A DNA stretch of 5,157 bases from Firmicutes bacterium UBA3572 (GCA_002375985.1 DFNH01000021.1:1-5157), one strand, 5' to 3'. Numbered from the stretch's first letter, positions 1 through 4,923 are shown. Made by a program: numbers and translations. Notes: generated by a model not told the origin, from the letters alone.

Positions 1-2
1 TC

Positions 3-110
3 GCAGAGGATGTAAATGTCGTTTTTTTGCGGGCCGGCATAATGATGCGGGCCGATTACCCGCTCTACGGCGGCGAGGAGAAGGTGATTCGCACGCAAGA
101 TGTACTTTAA
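3..110 (+). CDS. C-terminal end of an unidentified protein (5' part outside window)
   Basis: Reading frame 3 is open from the window edge to a TAA at 108-110 and gives 35 residues ending in KVIRTQDVL. The stretch mixes hydrophobic and charged residues (VVFLRAG, then RADYPLYGGEEK) as a genuine protein C-terminus would, and it continues off the left edge. I do not recognise the family, and no catalytic motif is visible. The next stretch in the same frame, after a second stop at 123-125, is a cupin remnant, so an old deletion or fusion may have joined two unrelated pieces here. This tail could itself belong to a decayed gene. Confidence is limited because the piece is short and lacks a recognisable domain. 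Confidence 0.4.
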   Translation, partial: AEDVNVVFLRAGIMMRADYPLYGGEEKVIRTQDVL

Positions 111-125
111 GTGCGCAAGGAATAG

Positions 126-320
126 TCCGCGGAAGAGACGGCGCGCAGCGCCGGGGATGCCTACTGCATTCCCGAAGGCGTTGCGCATGGCGTCAAAGTG
201 CGCGAGAATTCCGTGGCCATCGATGCTTTTCCGCTATCCCCTACCAATCACGAGCATTTTTCCTCCTCGTGCACAATGCACACCTCAGTTTCCCCTTTCA
301 TATTATGTGTTAAAAAATAG
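126..320 (+). pseudogene. Cupin-domain protein remnant, C-terminal half only
   Basis: After the in-frame TAG at 123-125, frame 3 reads SAEETARSAGDAYCIPEGVAHGVKV and then RENSVAIDAFPLSP before ending at TAG 318-320. The block GDAYxIPEGVAHGV followed by a V-x-D-x-F strand matches the second conserved motif of small single-domain cupins, in which the His after the IPxGxxH turn is a metal ligand. The first cupin motif (the HxH...E metal ligands) is absent upstream in all three frames, and no start codon with a ribosome site precedes the block. About half of a usual 100-120 residue cupin is therefore missing. After about position 240 the frame becomes Ser/Thr/Cys-rich and unlike a cupin end, so the real homology probably stops there. 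The remnant is presumably non-functional. The family assignment rests on motif recognition only. Confidence 0.5.
277..306 (+). promoter_or_regulatory. Possible promoter for the 338-700 gene
   Basis: A TATTAT hexamer at 301-306 (5 of 6 to the sigma-A -10 consensus) lies 18 nt downstream of TGCACA at 277-282 (4 of 6 to TTGACA). Transcription would begin near 313, about 25 nt before the GTG at 338, leaving room for the ribosome site. A small inverted repeat, GTGCA-CAA-TGCAC at 269-281, overlaps the -35 and could be an operator. The -10 region also reads CATATTAT, which resembles sporulation sigma-E/K -10 elements, so a sporulation promoter is an alternative. This is pattern matching only. Confidence 0.3.
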
Positions 321-337
321 GAAAGGGAGTTGGTTAC

Positions 338-700
338 GTGACGTACAAAGACTCCACTATGGATTTTTTTGACCTTGAGGAAGATGAACTCCGGTCATTC
401 TCAGATGATGACGGCACCAGAAGCGACATCCTGCAGCACGTCTTCGGCAAGCTACTCGACAAGAAAAAGCGCATCGCCATCGAGTTCGAGTGCGGGGATT
501 GCTGCAAGAAAGTCCTGAACGGCGCCAAGATTTTCACTTTTAAAGGGCTCCTGTTTCTGCTTCCGTCCAGGGGGGAATGCCTGTTCCTGAAAGTGATCAG
601 CTGCGGCAAAGTAGCTGAAAAACAAATCCTCAATTTCATCATCATCCCCCTGGAAAGAGTCTGCGCCATTGAGTTCGGAGCCATCCAGGTCGATCCGTAG
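338..700 (+). CDS. Uncharacterised 120-residue protein, acidic N-terminus and beta-rich C-terminus
   Basis: A GTG start at 338 is preceded by GGGAG (325-329) at 8-nt spacing, and the frame is open to TAG 698-700. I do not recognise the family. Residues 1-30 are strongly acidic (DFFDLEEDELRSFSDDDGT). Residues 30-50 look helical and basic. There is a Cys cluster, ECGDCCKK, near residues 51-58. The remaining 60 residues alternate hydrophobic strands and turns (AKIFTFKGLLFLL, CLFLKVISCGK, ILNFIIIPLERVCAIEFG), suggesting a small beta barrel; the IPLERVCAIEFG ending is what Sm-like or SH3-like folds often show. There is no signal peptide or membrane helix, so it is probably cytoplasmic. It stands alone between remnants of other genes. 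The minus-strand reading of this segment has no ribosome site. The gene call is fairly firm; the function is unknown. Confidence 0.7.
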   Translation: MTYKDSTMDFFDLEEDELRSFSDDDGTRSDILQHVFGKLLDKKKRIAIEFECGDCCKKVLNGAKIFTFKGLLFLLPSRGECLFLKVISCGKVAEKQILNFIIIPLERVCAIEFGAIQVDP

Positions 701-731
701 GCAAAAGCGGGTCAGTGTGCCCCTTTCCTGC

Positions 732-751
732 AAAAGGCGTCACACGCTTTT
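732..751 (+). terminator. Weak hairpin/terminator after the 338-700 gene
   Basis: AAAAGGCGT, a CAC loop and ACGCTTTT form a stem of about 8 bp with one bulged G, beginning 32 nt after the stop codon. The U-tract is only four residues and is itself part of the stem. The As at its base would let it work in either direction. It is a plausible but weak intrinsic terminator. Confidence 0.3.
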
Positions 752-757
752 CACAAG

Positions 758-789
758 AACGGGGACGGTCGTCCAAGACCATCCCCGTT
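758..789. repeat. Long imperfect hairpin between convergent genes
   Basis: AACGGGGACGGTC and GACCATCCCCGTT pair over 13 positions with a single C-A mismatch around a 6-nt GTCCAA loop. The hairpin lies between the end of the plus-strand gene at 700 and the end of the minus-strand transporter remnant at 832, where a bidirectional terminator would be expected, but no clear U-run follows on either strand. The GGGGACGGTC core resembles REP-like palindromes scattered through clostridial genomes and sometimes mobilised by TnpA-REP (RAYT) proteins. That resemblance is from memory and only one copy is present here. Confidence 0.45.
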
Positions 790-831
790 AAATCATTTTC
801 CCGATACCCGTTATCTCGGCATTTTCCCCGA

Positions 832-1340
832 TTAAACTTGCACCCATTTGCGATTCAGCAGGAATTGCAGGACCATCCCGGCCAGAACACCGGCACCCAT
901 GTTCCACATCCCAAAGCCGGCGGTACCAGCATTACGTAGAAATCCGGCTTCTCCCGGCTCACCGTGGTCGCCGCCGAGGCCACCTCCAGCCCGGCGAAAA
1001 ACAGGACCACCCCGACCACGGCCATCGGGAACACCTGGAAGACGACGTCCACCGAAGTGCTGAAAAACAAGGCCAGGATAAGCAGAATGCCGCCCATAAT
1101 CCCCAAGGCGCCCCCGGTCTGTGCCCCGAACCGGATATGACCGGCCATACCACCCACACCGTGGCACATAGGCACACCGCTGAAAAAGGGTGCCAGCAGG
1201 TTCATCAGTCCTTGGCTGACGGCCACTTTTTCTCCGTTCCCAGGTCCCCAAAGCGCCAGCCCACTCCAGCCGGCCGTAACGGTTTCCGGTACGCGGCAGG
1301 GTGCTTTGCGGTACCGCGGGCTCAACTGTCGCCCTCTCAC
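832..1340 (-). pseudogene. MOT1-type molybdate/sulfate transporter remnant (5'-truncated, frameshifted)
   Basis: Read right to left, one frame (about 1290 to 925) gives GLMNLLAPFF, then GVPMCHGVGGMAGHIRFGA, TGG, and hydrophobic helices (LGIMGGILLILALFF, VFPMAVVGVVLFFAGLEVAS). This is the hallmark C-terminal half of the MOT1/SulP-like molybdate-sulfate permeases; PxCHGxGGxAGHxRFGAxTGG is the family signature. Near 919-927 the homology jumps to another frame, which continues TAGFGMWNMGAGVLAGMVL and QFLLNRKWVQV, the usual last helix and tail, to TAA at 832-834. One missing base at the join (GTA-CC-GCC for VTA) explains this. The family is usually about 350-400 residues; only some 150 remain, and upstream of about 1290 no frame looks like the first half. 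It would have been an inner-membrane oxyanion importer but cannot be functional as read, unless the frameshift is a sequencing error and the 5' half lies elsewhere. Confidence 0.75.
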
Positions 1341-1368
1341 CTCCGGTCATTCAGCTAATACATGCACG

Positions 1369-1391
1369 CCGGACTAATCTAGTAGTTCCGG
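1369..1391. other. Hairpin between the wall-protein terminator and the transporter remnant
   Basis: CCGGACTA at 1369-1376 and TAGTTCCGG at 1383-1391 pair over 8 bp with one bulge around a 6-nt loop. No U-tract follows on either strand, so it is not a simple terminator. The 11-mer AGTAGTTCCGG recurs at 1460-1470 inside the neighbouring gene. The role is unknown. Confidence 0.35.
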
Positions 1392-1393
1392 TC

Positions 1394-1442
1394 AAAAAGT
1401 CAGGACTGCTTATGCTCCAGGGCTTTAAGCCAGAAGTCCTGA
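1394..1442 (-). terminator. Intrinsic terminator overlapping the stop codon of the stalk/glucosaminidase gene
   Basis: On the minus strand TCAGGACT (1442-1435) pairs with AGTCCTGA (1407-1400) and is followed within two bases by five Us (1398-1394). The loop contains a second self-complementary segment, GGCTTAAAGCC, giving a stacked hairpin. The TGA stop of the upstream gene (1400-1402) forms the base of the 3' arm, so the terminator is partly coding. It would end the minus-strand transcript coming from 4014 and isolate it from the decayed transporter remnant beyond. Confidence 0.65.
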
Positions 1443-2728
1443 ATGATACTTTGCCCGTAAGTAGTTCCGGGAACCGCCCAGCGACCGTTCAGTCCCTGCC
1501 AGGTGGGCGCACACCCGCGGACCACCAGGTTAAACCGGGGGCTTAGGAGTACTTTGCCCGGGGGCAGCGGATCGGTGGTGGCGTAAGCATACAGGTGCTG
1601 AATGTGCGCCTCTACCCCGTCTTCCGGAGTGGCGAAGATGGCGCCGTGCACCCCGGGTTGCAGGAAAACCCGGGTGGGATCGGCACCGTTGTGTGATTCC
1701 TCACCGGTCAGCGCCTCACCCGTGGCCCAAAGGCCGCAGAAATTGTTCTGGTAGGGCTGGACCAGGCCGGTAAACTGCCAGAAGTGGGTTTCCTTGGCAG
1801 CCTGGGCGAAGGCCAGGTCACCCCGAATGCCGTACTCGGCCCCGATACGCAGGTACAATTCCGCCAGGTCGGGGATCGGCAAGAATTCCCGCCCGAGTTC
1901 CCGTTCCATTTTCGCGCGGATCCGCGGCGTCTCGGCGGCGATCCAGGCGCGCAGTTGGTCCGCCGTCGCCAGCGCCAGCCCCCGGATGGTCAGCTGGTCG
2001 GTAGCGATGACGGTGCCGTCGGGCAACCGGATTTCCCGGTCATAGCGCCGCAGTTGGGCAAGCAGCGTTTGCAGGTGCGCCAACTCGGCCGCGCTGAAAT
2101 CCCTCTCCTGCAGGTCAAGGAGTTCGGCCGAGTTTATCAACGTGCCGTCTAACAGGCGCAGGTTGGTCCGGTACCCGGCCAGTTCCTGGAACAACGCACC
2201 TGCACGGGTACCACCGCGGCTGACCGGCGGCGGAGGCGGCGGGGTGATCTCCACCCGGCGTGCGGTCTCGTTCCAAAAGACAAGGCAGCCCAACGCCTCG
2301 CCCACCGCCCGGCAAGGCACCACGGTCCGCCCCAATCCGGTGATAAAGGGTTCGCCGTAATCGGGCGGGAATTCTTTAACCTGACCGTTCACCACGATCT
2401 GCACCCGTTGCCGCTCGCCGGCGCGCCCAGGGGGTTCGGCCGGCGGGCTGCCGGCAGTGTTGATAATCACCCGCCGGTTTTGGGCGTCCCACGTGACCTG
2501 GGCCCCCAGGTTTTCGCTCACCACCCGCAGCGGCACGTAAGTCCGGTCCCCCATGATAAACGCCGGCTGGTCCCCTGCCGGGATGGTGATCACCCGCCCG
2601 TCAATGACGATGCCCACACCGTCACCGGCGGGCGTTCCCGCAGCCGGACCGGCAGCGAATAAGAACCCGGAGCACACCAGACCGGCGACCAGAAGCCTCA
2701 GTTGAGCCGAACGGATTATGGAAATCAC
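1400..2728 (-). CDS. Secreted protein with two stalk domains and a C-terminal glucosaminidase-like domain
   Basis: The 442-residue frame runs from GTG at 2728 to TGA at 1400. Residues 1-31 are a signal peptide (basic start, then LLVAGLVCSGFLFAAGPAA). Two copies of the copper-amine-oxidase-N-like 'stalk' domain follow, at about 38-92 (VIDGR..., RTYVPLRVVSENLGAQVTWD) and 108-162 (VVNGQVKEF..., RTVVPCRAVGEALGCLVFW). A run of six prolines (163-168) leads into a helical linker. Residues about 285-437 resemble the GH73-type glucosaminidase fold: FAQAAKETHFWQFTG places Glu313 where the catalytic Glu of AQAALESGWG-type enzymes sits, and NNFCGLWATG and EDGVEAHIQHLYAY match later conserved turns. It probably acts outside the cell on peptidoglycan, anchored or spaced by the stalk domains. 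The GTG lacks a properly spaced ribosome site (AAAGG abuts it) but overlaps the stop of the preceding small ORF as GTGA, suggesting coupled translation. Exact bond specificity is not readable from the sequence. Confidence 0.85.
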   Translation of the reverse strand: MISIIRSAQLRLLVAGLVCSGFLFAAGPAAGTPAGDGVGIVIDGRVITIPAGDQPAFIMGDRTYVPLRVVSENLGAQVTWDAQNRRVIINTAGSPPAEPPGRAGERQRVQIVVNGQVKEFPPDYGEPFITGLGRTVVPCRAVGEALGCLVFWNETARRVEITPPPPPPVSRGGTRAGALFQELAGYRTNLRLLDGTLINSAELLDLQERDFSAAELAHLQTLLAQLRRYDREIRLPDGTVIATDQLTIRGLALATADQLRAWIAAETPRIRAKMERELGREFLPIPDLAELYLRIGAEYGIRGDLAFAQAAKETHFWQFTGLVQPYQNNFCGLWATGEALTGEESHNGADPTRVFLQPGVHGAIFATPEDGVEAHIQHLYAYATTDPLPPGKVLLSPRFNLVVRGCAPTWQGLNGRWAVPGTTYGQSIIQDFWLKALEHKQS

Positions 2729-2865
2729 CCTTTCTGACTGGTTCTCGTATATTCCCCCACGGTGGTTTTACCCAGGTAAGCGTAAGGTTTATCACCGTTG
2801 CGGCCCCGGTGCTGATCACCGGAATGTCCCCGGTGAAAATCGACACCCTCAACGGCTGCCCACAT
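2725..2865 (-). CDS. Possible 46-residue hydrophilic protein, translationally coupled to the stalk/glucosaminidase gene
   Basis: On the minus strand an ATG at 2865-2863 is preceded by GGGAG (2876-2872) at a 6-nt spacing, and the frame closes with TGA at 2727-2725. That stop overlaps the next gene's GTG (2728-2726) in the classic GTGA arrangement. The peptide starts MWAAVEGVDFHRGHSGDQHR and ends YLGKTTVGEYTRTSQKG. It is rich in His, Arg, Gly and Asp with no membrane segment or signal peptide, and I recognise no family. It begins 63 nt after the stop of the upstream membrane-protein gene, so it would sit inside one operon. Good ribosome-site spacing plus the stop/start overlap argue that it is translated, perhaps mainly to deliver ribosomes to the downstream GTG. 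The composition and short length leave chance possible. Confidence 0.4.
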   Translation of the reverse strand: MWAAVEGVDFHRGHSGDQHRGRNGDKPYAYLGKTTVGEYTRTSQKG

Positions 2866-2894
2866 ATAATACTCCCGCCGCTGCCGGTTTTCCT

Positions 2895-2908
2895 GGTGGC
2901 CGGCCACC
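2895..2908. other. Perfect 14-bp palindrome in the operon gap
   Basis: GGTGGCCGGCCACC is a perfect 14-bp palindrome in the 63-nt gap between the membrane-protein stop and the small ORF. It could be an RNA stem-loop that stabilises or separates the messages. No U-run follows, so it is not an intrinsic terminator. A second, weaker inverted repeat, CCGGTG-CTGAT-CACCGG, lies at 2806-2822 inside the small ORF. Confidence 0.35.
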
Positions 2909-2928
2909 CGCGGGGAGTTCACGCGCTG

Positions 2929-4014
2929 CTAGGCTTCTAAGGCCTCTCGCAAAAGCTGCTTGCCTTCCCGCGAGATCCACCGGAGTTCGTGCGCCACCAC
3001 GGCTACCTCGATCAATGCGTGCAACTGGTTGCTGCCCGCCGGTCCCGACTGCCACCGCTCAATGGCCCCGGTAAGGCGCTCCCAGTATGCTTCGCTGATC
3101 TCCTCCGGTGCCACCGATTTATCGCCGTCACAGATCACCGCCCGCAACTTGCCGTTGACCCTTTCCACAGTGGCACAACCACTCTCCAAAAGGTCCAGGA
3201 TGACTTTGAACTCCGCGCTAAACGGTGGAGCGCCAAGTTTAAGGCGGCGCTCCAACCGGGCGGGGAGAAGCTCGTAGATCTGATCCGCATTTCGCACCAG
3301 GGCATGGTTGTACTCCAAAAAGCGCTCCGTAATCTTAAACCAGCTATCCCGGCCGGGACGGCCGAAGTGCCGGTCGAAGTAGTGCCCGCGCTCGTGCCTC
3401 AGATGTTCGAACAGTTCATCCGCCTCGCCCACCAGCCCGGCGGCTTTCTCCCGCTGGGCATCGGGCCGTGGAACATCCCGGTCGTCCAGTTCAACGAAAC
3501 TCCGGACAGCCTGGAGAAAATACCGCACGGCTTCTTCGTTACTTTCCCGCAGTTTCCCGATGAACCGCCGGTCGTACCGCGGTACCCACAGGGCGATGTT
3601 CACCGCCATGGCCGCGGCGAGTCCCACAAAGACAATTGCCGACCTGGAAAGCGCCTGGGCCACGAACTGGTCCGGAGCGGCATTGAGGATAAAAAGGGCC
3701 GCCACTACCCCCATCAACATCCCGTTTTGAAGCCCCAGCTTCTTAAACAGGGCAATCACAATAATCGTGGCCGCACCCATCACCAGAGCGCTGTTCCCGA
3801 TCAGATATCCGAAAGCAATCCCCACCAGGACGCCCAGGATGTTCACCAGAACCTGATCCCTGGCCATGGTGAAGGTGAGATACACCGAGGGCTGGATATT
3901 GATCACCGCCGCAATCGCTCCAAACAGCGCCGGTTCCAGGTTGAGGGTCTGGCACACAAGCATCGTGATCGCTACCGCGATGCCCGTCTTGATAATTCGC
4001 GCACCGATTCTCAT
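2929..4014 (-). CDS. Aromatic acid exporter (ArAE/DUF939, FUSC-like) family membrane protein
   Basis: The protein is 361 residues from the ATG at 4014 (MRIGARIIKTGIAVAIT) to TAG at 2929. The start MxIGxRxIKTGIAVA is the typical N-terminus of the ArAE_1/DUF939 family and GAGGG lies 11 nt upstream, so I prefer it to the GTG at 4041, which would add nine residues and has no ribosome site. About six membrane helices fill residues 8-145 (for example LFGAIAAVINI, ILGVLVGIAFGYLIG, MGAATIIVIALF, MLMGVVAALFIL and IVFVGLAAAMAVNIALWV). Residues 150-361 are a charged, helical cytoplasmic domain, as in the family's C-terminal part. Relatives include proton-driven exporters of aromatic carboxylic acids, but most members are uncharacterised, so the substrate is unknown. 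The gene is first in the minus-strand unit with the small ORF and the wall protein, hinting at an envelope-related role. Confidence 0.9.
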   Translation of the reverse strand: MRIGARIIKTGIAVAITMLVCQTLNLEPALFGAIAAVINIQPSVYLTFTMARDQVLVNILGVLVGIAFGYLIGNSALVMGAATIIVIALFKKLGLQNGMLMGVVAALFILNAAPDQFVAQALSRSAIVFVGLAAAMAVNIALWVPRYDRRFIGKLRESNEEAVRYFLQAVRSFVELDDRDVPRPDAQREKAAGLVGEADELFEHLRHERGHYFDRHFGRPGRDSWFKITERFLEYNHALVRNADQIYELLPARLERRLKLGAPPFSAEFKVILDLLESGCATVERVNGKLRAVICDGDKSVAPEEISEAYWERLTGAIERWQSGPAGSNQLHALIEVAVVAHELRWISREGKQLLREALEA

Positions 4015-4116
4015 TTGGTTCAAAACCCTCGAAATAAGCACCTTATTGGTGGTATCATCGATTAATTGGACTCTGCTGAAAAAAGCACTTCGATGAGCAA
4101 AGACGCAACATTATTT

Positions 4117-4170
4117 TTATTTTTCACCTCCGCAGGAACCTGAGTTTGCGTGTTGAACCATGATCAGCAT
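4117..4170 (-). other. Very short ORF with a strong ribosome site, possible leader peptide of the membrane-protein gene
   Basis: On the minus strand AGGAGGGA (4183-4176) sits 5 nt before an ATG at 4170, opening 17 codons (MLIMVQHANSGSCGGEK) to TAA at 4119-4117. The Cys-Gly-Gly-Glu end of this ORF encodes another ribosome-site-like GCGGAGGTG (4133-4125). That precedes a further 18-codon ORF (ATG 4111 to TGA 4055-4057), which ends 13 nt before the alternative GTG start of the membrane-protein gene. The chain would suit leader peptides or attenuation-type control, but no matching terminator hairpin is seen. Peptides this short prove little, so this is a candidate only. Confidence 0.22.
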
Positions 4171-4496
4171 AGGGGTCCCTCCTGGCATTGTTTTGGTTTG
4201 GTTTCTTAAACCATTCGCTATGGAGTCTGGAATCCCTTGGTTTATCTGTGTTTTCAAGGGTCCTTATGGCTGAGTTTTTCAGCACAATCTAGTTAGGAAA
4301 AGAGCCCCTTTTACCGGTGATGGTAATGGTATCTGCCTGCTCAAACTGGCGCCGGAAAGCAGCGCGCCGGGCATTATGCCCCGGGCCATGGTCGCAGCTT
4401 TTGTGCTCTTTCTTTTCTTTTTCTTTTTGCGGCACTTCAAACAAAAAGTTATGGAAATCCAAAGGAACCTCCGGCAGATAAGTAGAAAACTAAATA
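4171..4496. other. Gene-free region between the divergent transcription units
   Basis: No convincing gene is visible on either strand. On the plus strand there is a CCCTTG...CAAGGG inverted repeat near 4232-4260, a small GCTGA-GTTTT-TCAGC... hairpin near 4269-4283, a GGGCA-TTA-TGCCC hairpin near 4370-4382 and a pure 23-nt pyrimidine run at 4406-4428. The transcript for the riboswitch must start at its right end. The best, still poor, promoter candidate is TTGCGG (4427-4432), a 17-nt spacer and TATGGA (4450-4455), giving a start near 4462. The minus-strand frame through this region (to 4671) and the plus-strand 65-codon frame from 4376 both run through the riboswitch and are rejected as genes. 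Confidence 0.5.
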
Positions 4497-4680
4497 GCCG
4501 GAACGGGTGGCCTTGTAAGGCAAGGCTGAAAAGGGAAGACCGGTGCAAATCCGGCGCGGTCCCGCCACTGTGAGGGGGAGCTGCCTTACGTGATACCACT
4601 GGGCGAAAAACCCGGGAAGGTGTAAGGCCGCGAGGAACCCGAGCCAGGAGACCTGCCTGTTCCGCAGACACCGTTGATCT
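4497..4680 (+). promoter_or_regulatory. Cobalamin (adenosylcobalamin-type, class I) riboswitch
   Basis: The full set of conserved blocks is present in order. AAGGGAAGACCGGTGCAAAT (4531-4550) is followed by TCCGGCGCGGTCCCGCCACTG (up to 4570), then GCGAGGAACCCGAGCCAGGAG (from 4630) and the B12-box GCCAGGAGACCTGCC at 4643-4657. Helix P1 closes the aptamer: CGGAACGGG (4499-4507) pairs with CCTGTTCCG (4656-4664), 9 bp with one G-U. A GCCTTG/CAAGGC stem follows at about 4510-4526. The RNA binds a cobalamin cofactor and usually represses B12 synthesis or uptake genes. Here it faces the secreted toroid-like protein that starts at 4924. The adjacent terminator makes this a transcriptional switch. Box completeness makes the call very strong; which cobalamin form it prefers cannot be read reliably. 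Confidence 0.95.
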
Positions 4681-4732
4681 ACGGGAGATAGGGAGGTGTT
4701 CTCTGGTGTGGTTTTTACCTGCTCAAGGGAAC

Positions 4733-4761
4733 CCCCGGTCTGCGCGCAGACCGGGGTTTTT
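4733..4761 (+). terminator. Rho-independent terminator of the cobalamin riboswitch (expression platform)
   Basis: CCCCGGTCTGCG (4733-4744) and CGCAGACCGGGG (4745-4756) are perfectly complementary, folding as a 10-bp GC-rich stem on a GCGC tetraloop, followed by five Ts (4757-4761). The heptamer CGCAGAC of the 3' arm is duplicated at 4663-4669, straight after P1, and can instead pair with GTCTGCG (4738-4744) to form an antiterminator. Its first two bases also belong to P1. With B12 bound, P1 would hold those bases and the terminator would form. Without ligand, the upstream copy could take the 5' arm and allow readthrough. The pairing is seen in the sequence; the switching direction is inferred. 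Confidence 0.9.
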
Positions 4762-4907
4762 AATCACGTGATCGGCTTTATATCCCGCGCGGAACTCAAA
4801 ATTTGTAGCGCGGAGATGCCGCCTGAACAGCGCACCTTGCATGTTGCCTGGCGCGTTTGCCCCACCAGGCATTCAGCCGCCGGTGATTTAATGATTGCAA
4901 AGTAAAA
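4762..4907 (+). other. Structured untranslated leader between the terminator and the secreted-protein gene
   Basis: About 146 nt separate the terminator from the ribosome site. Two stems are possible: CCGCGC (4785-4790) with GCGCGG (4808-4813), and TGCCTGG (4845-4851) with CCAGGCA (4865-4871). Neither is followed by a U-run. A 29-codon frame from ATG 4815 to TAA 4903-4905 has no properly spaced ribosome site. The length is unusual, since genes under such riboswitches often start soon after the terminator. A second promoter or a second control layer could be here, but no clear -35/-10 is seen. Confidence 0.4.
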
Positions 4908-4923
4908 GGGAGGATGATTAGCG

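Noticed and set aside
108..125. Stop-codon readthrough or selenocysteine linking the tail at 3-110 to the cupin remnant
   Set aside because: The two stops are TAA and TAG, not TGA, no SECIS-like hairpin follows, and the joined product would still lack the first cupin motif.
1448..1561. Direct repeat ACTTTGCCCG inside the stalk/glucosaminidase gene
   Set aside because: It is only 10 bp, inside coding sequence, in two copies, and not in a repeating protein region; chance is sufficient.
2740..2940. Plus-strand open frame reading VRFITVAAPVLITGMSPVKI in the operon gap
   Set aside because: There is no start codon with a ribosome site. The opposite strand has a better-supported small ORF in the same place, and the protein-like look arises from repeated ACCGG/CCGGT motifs.
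2989..4065. A 358-codon plus-strand reading frame antisense to the ArAE-like gene
   Set aside because: Its product has no membrane helices or recognisable motif and is rich in Pro, His and Arg, as expected for the antisense of a GC-rich gene. The minus-strand frame has clear family features.
4376..4573. A 65-codon plus-strand frame with a hydrophobic start (MVAAFVLFLFFFF)
   Set aside because: The hydrophobic run is just translation of the pyrimidine tract. The frame has no ribosome site and runs through the conserved aptamer.
4279..4671. A 130-codon minus-strand frame across the riboswitch
   Set aside because: It lies antisense to a fully conserved riboswitch, includes a poly-Lys run from the pyrimidine tract, and has no ribosome site.
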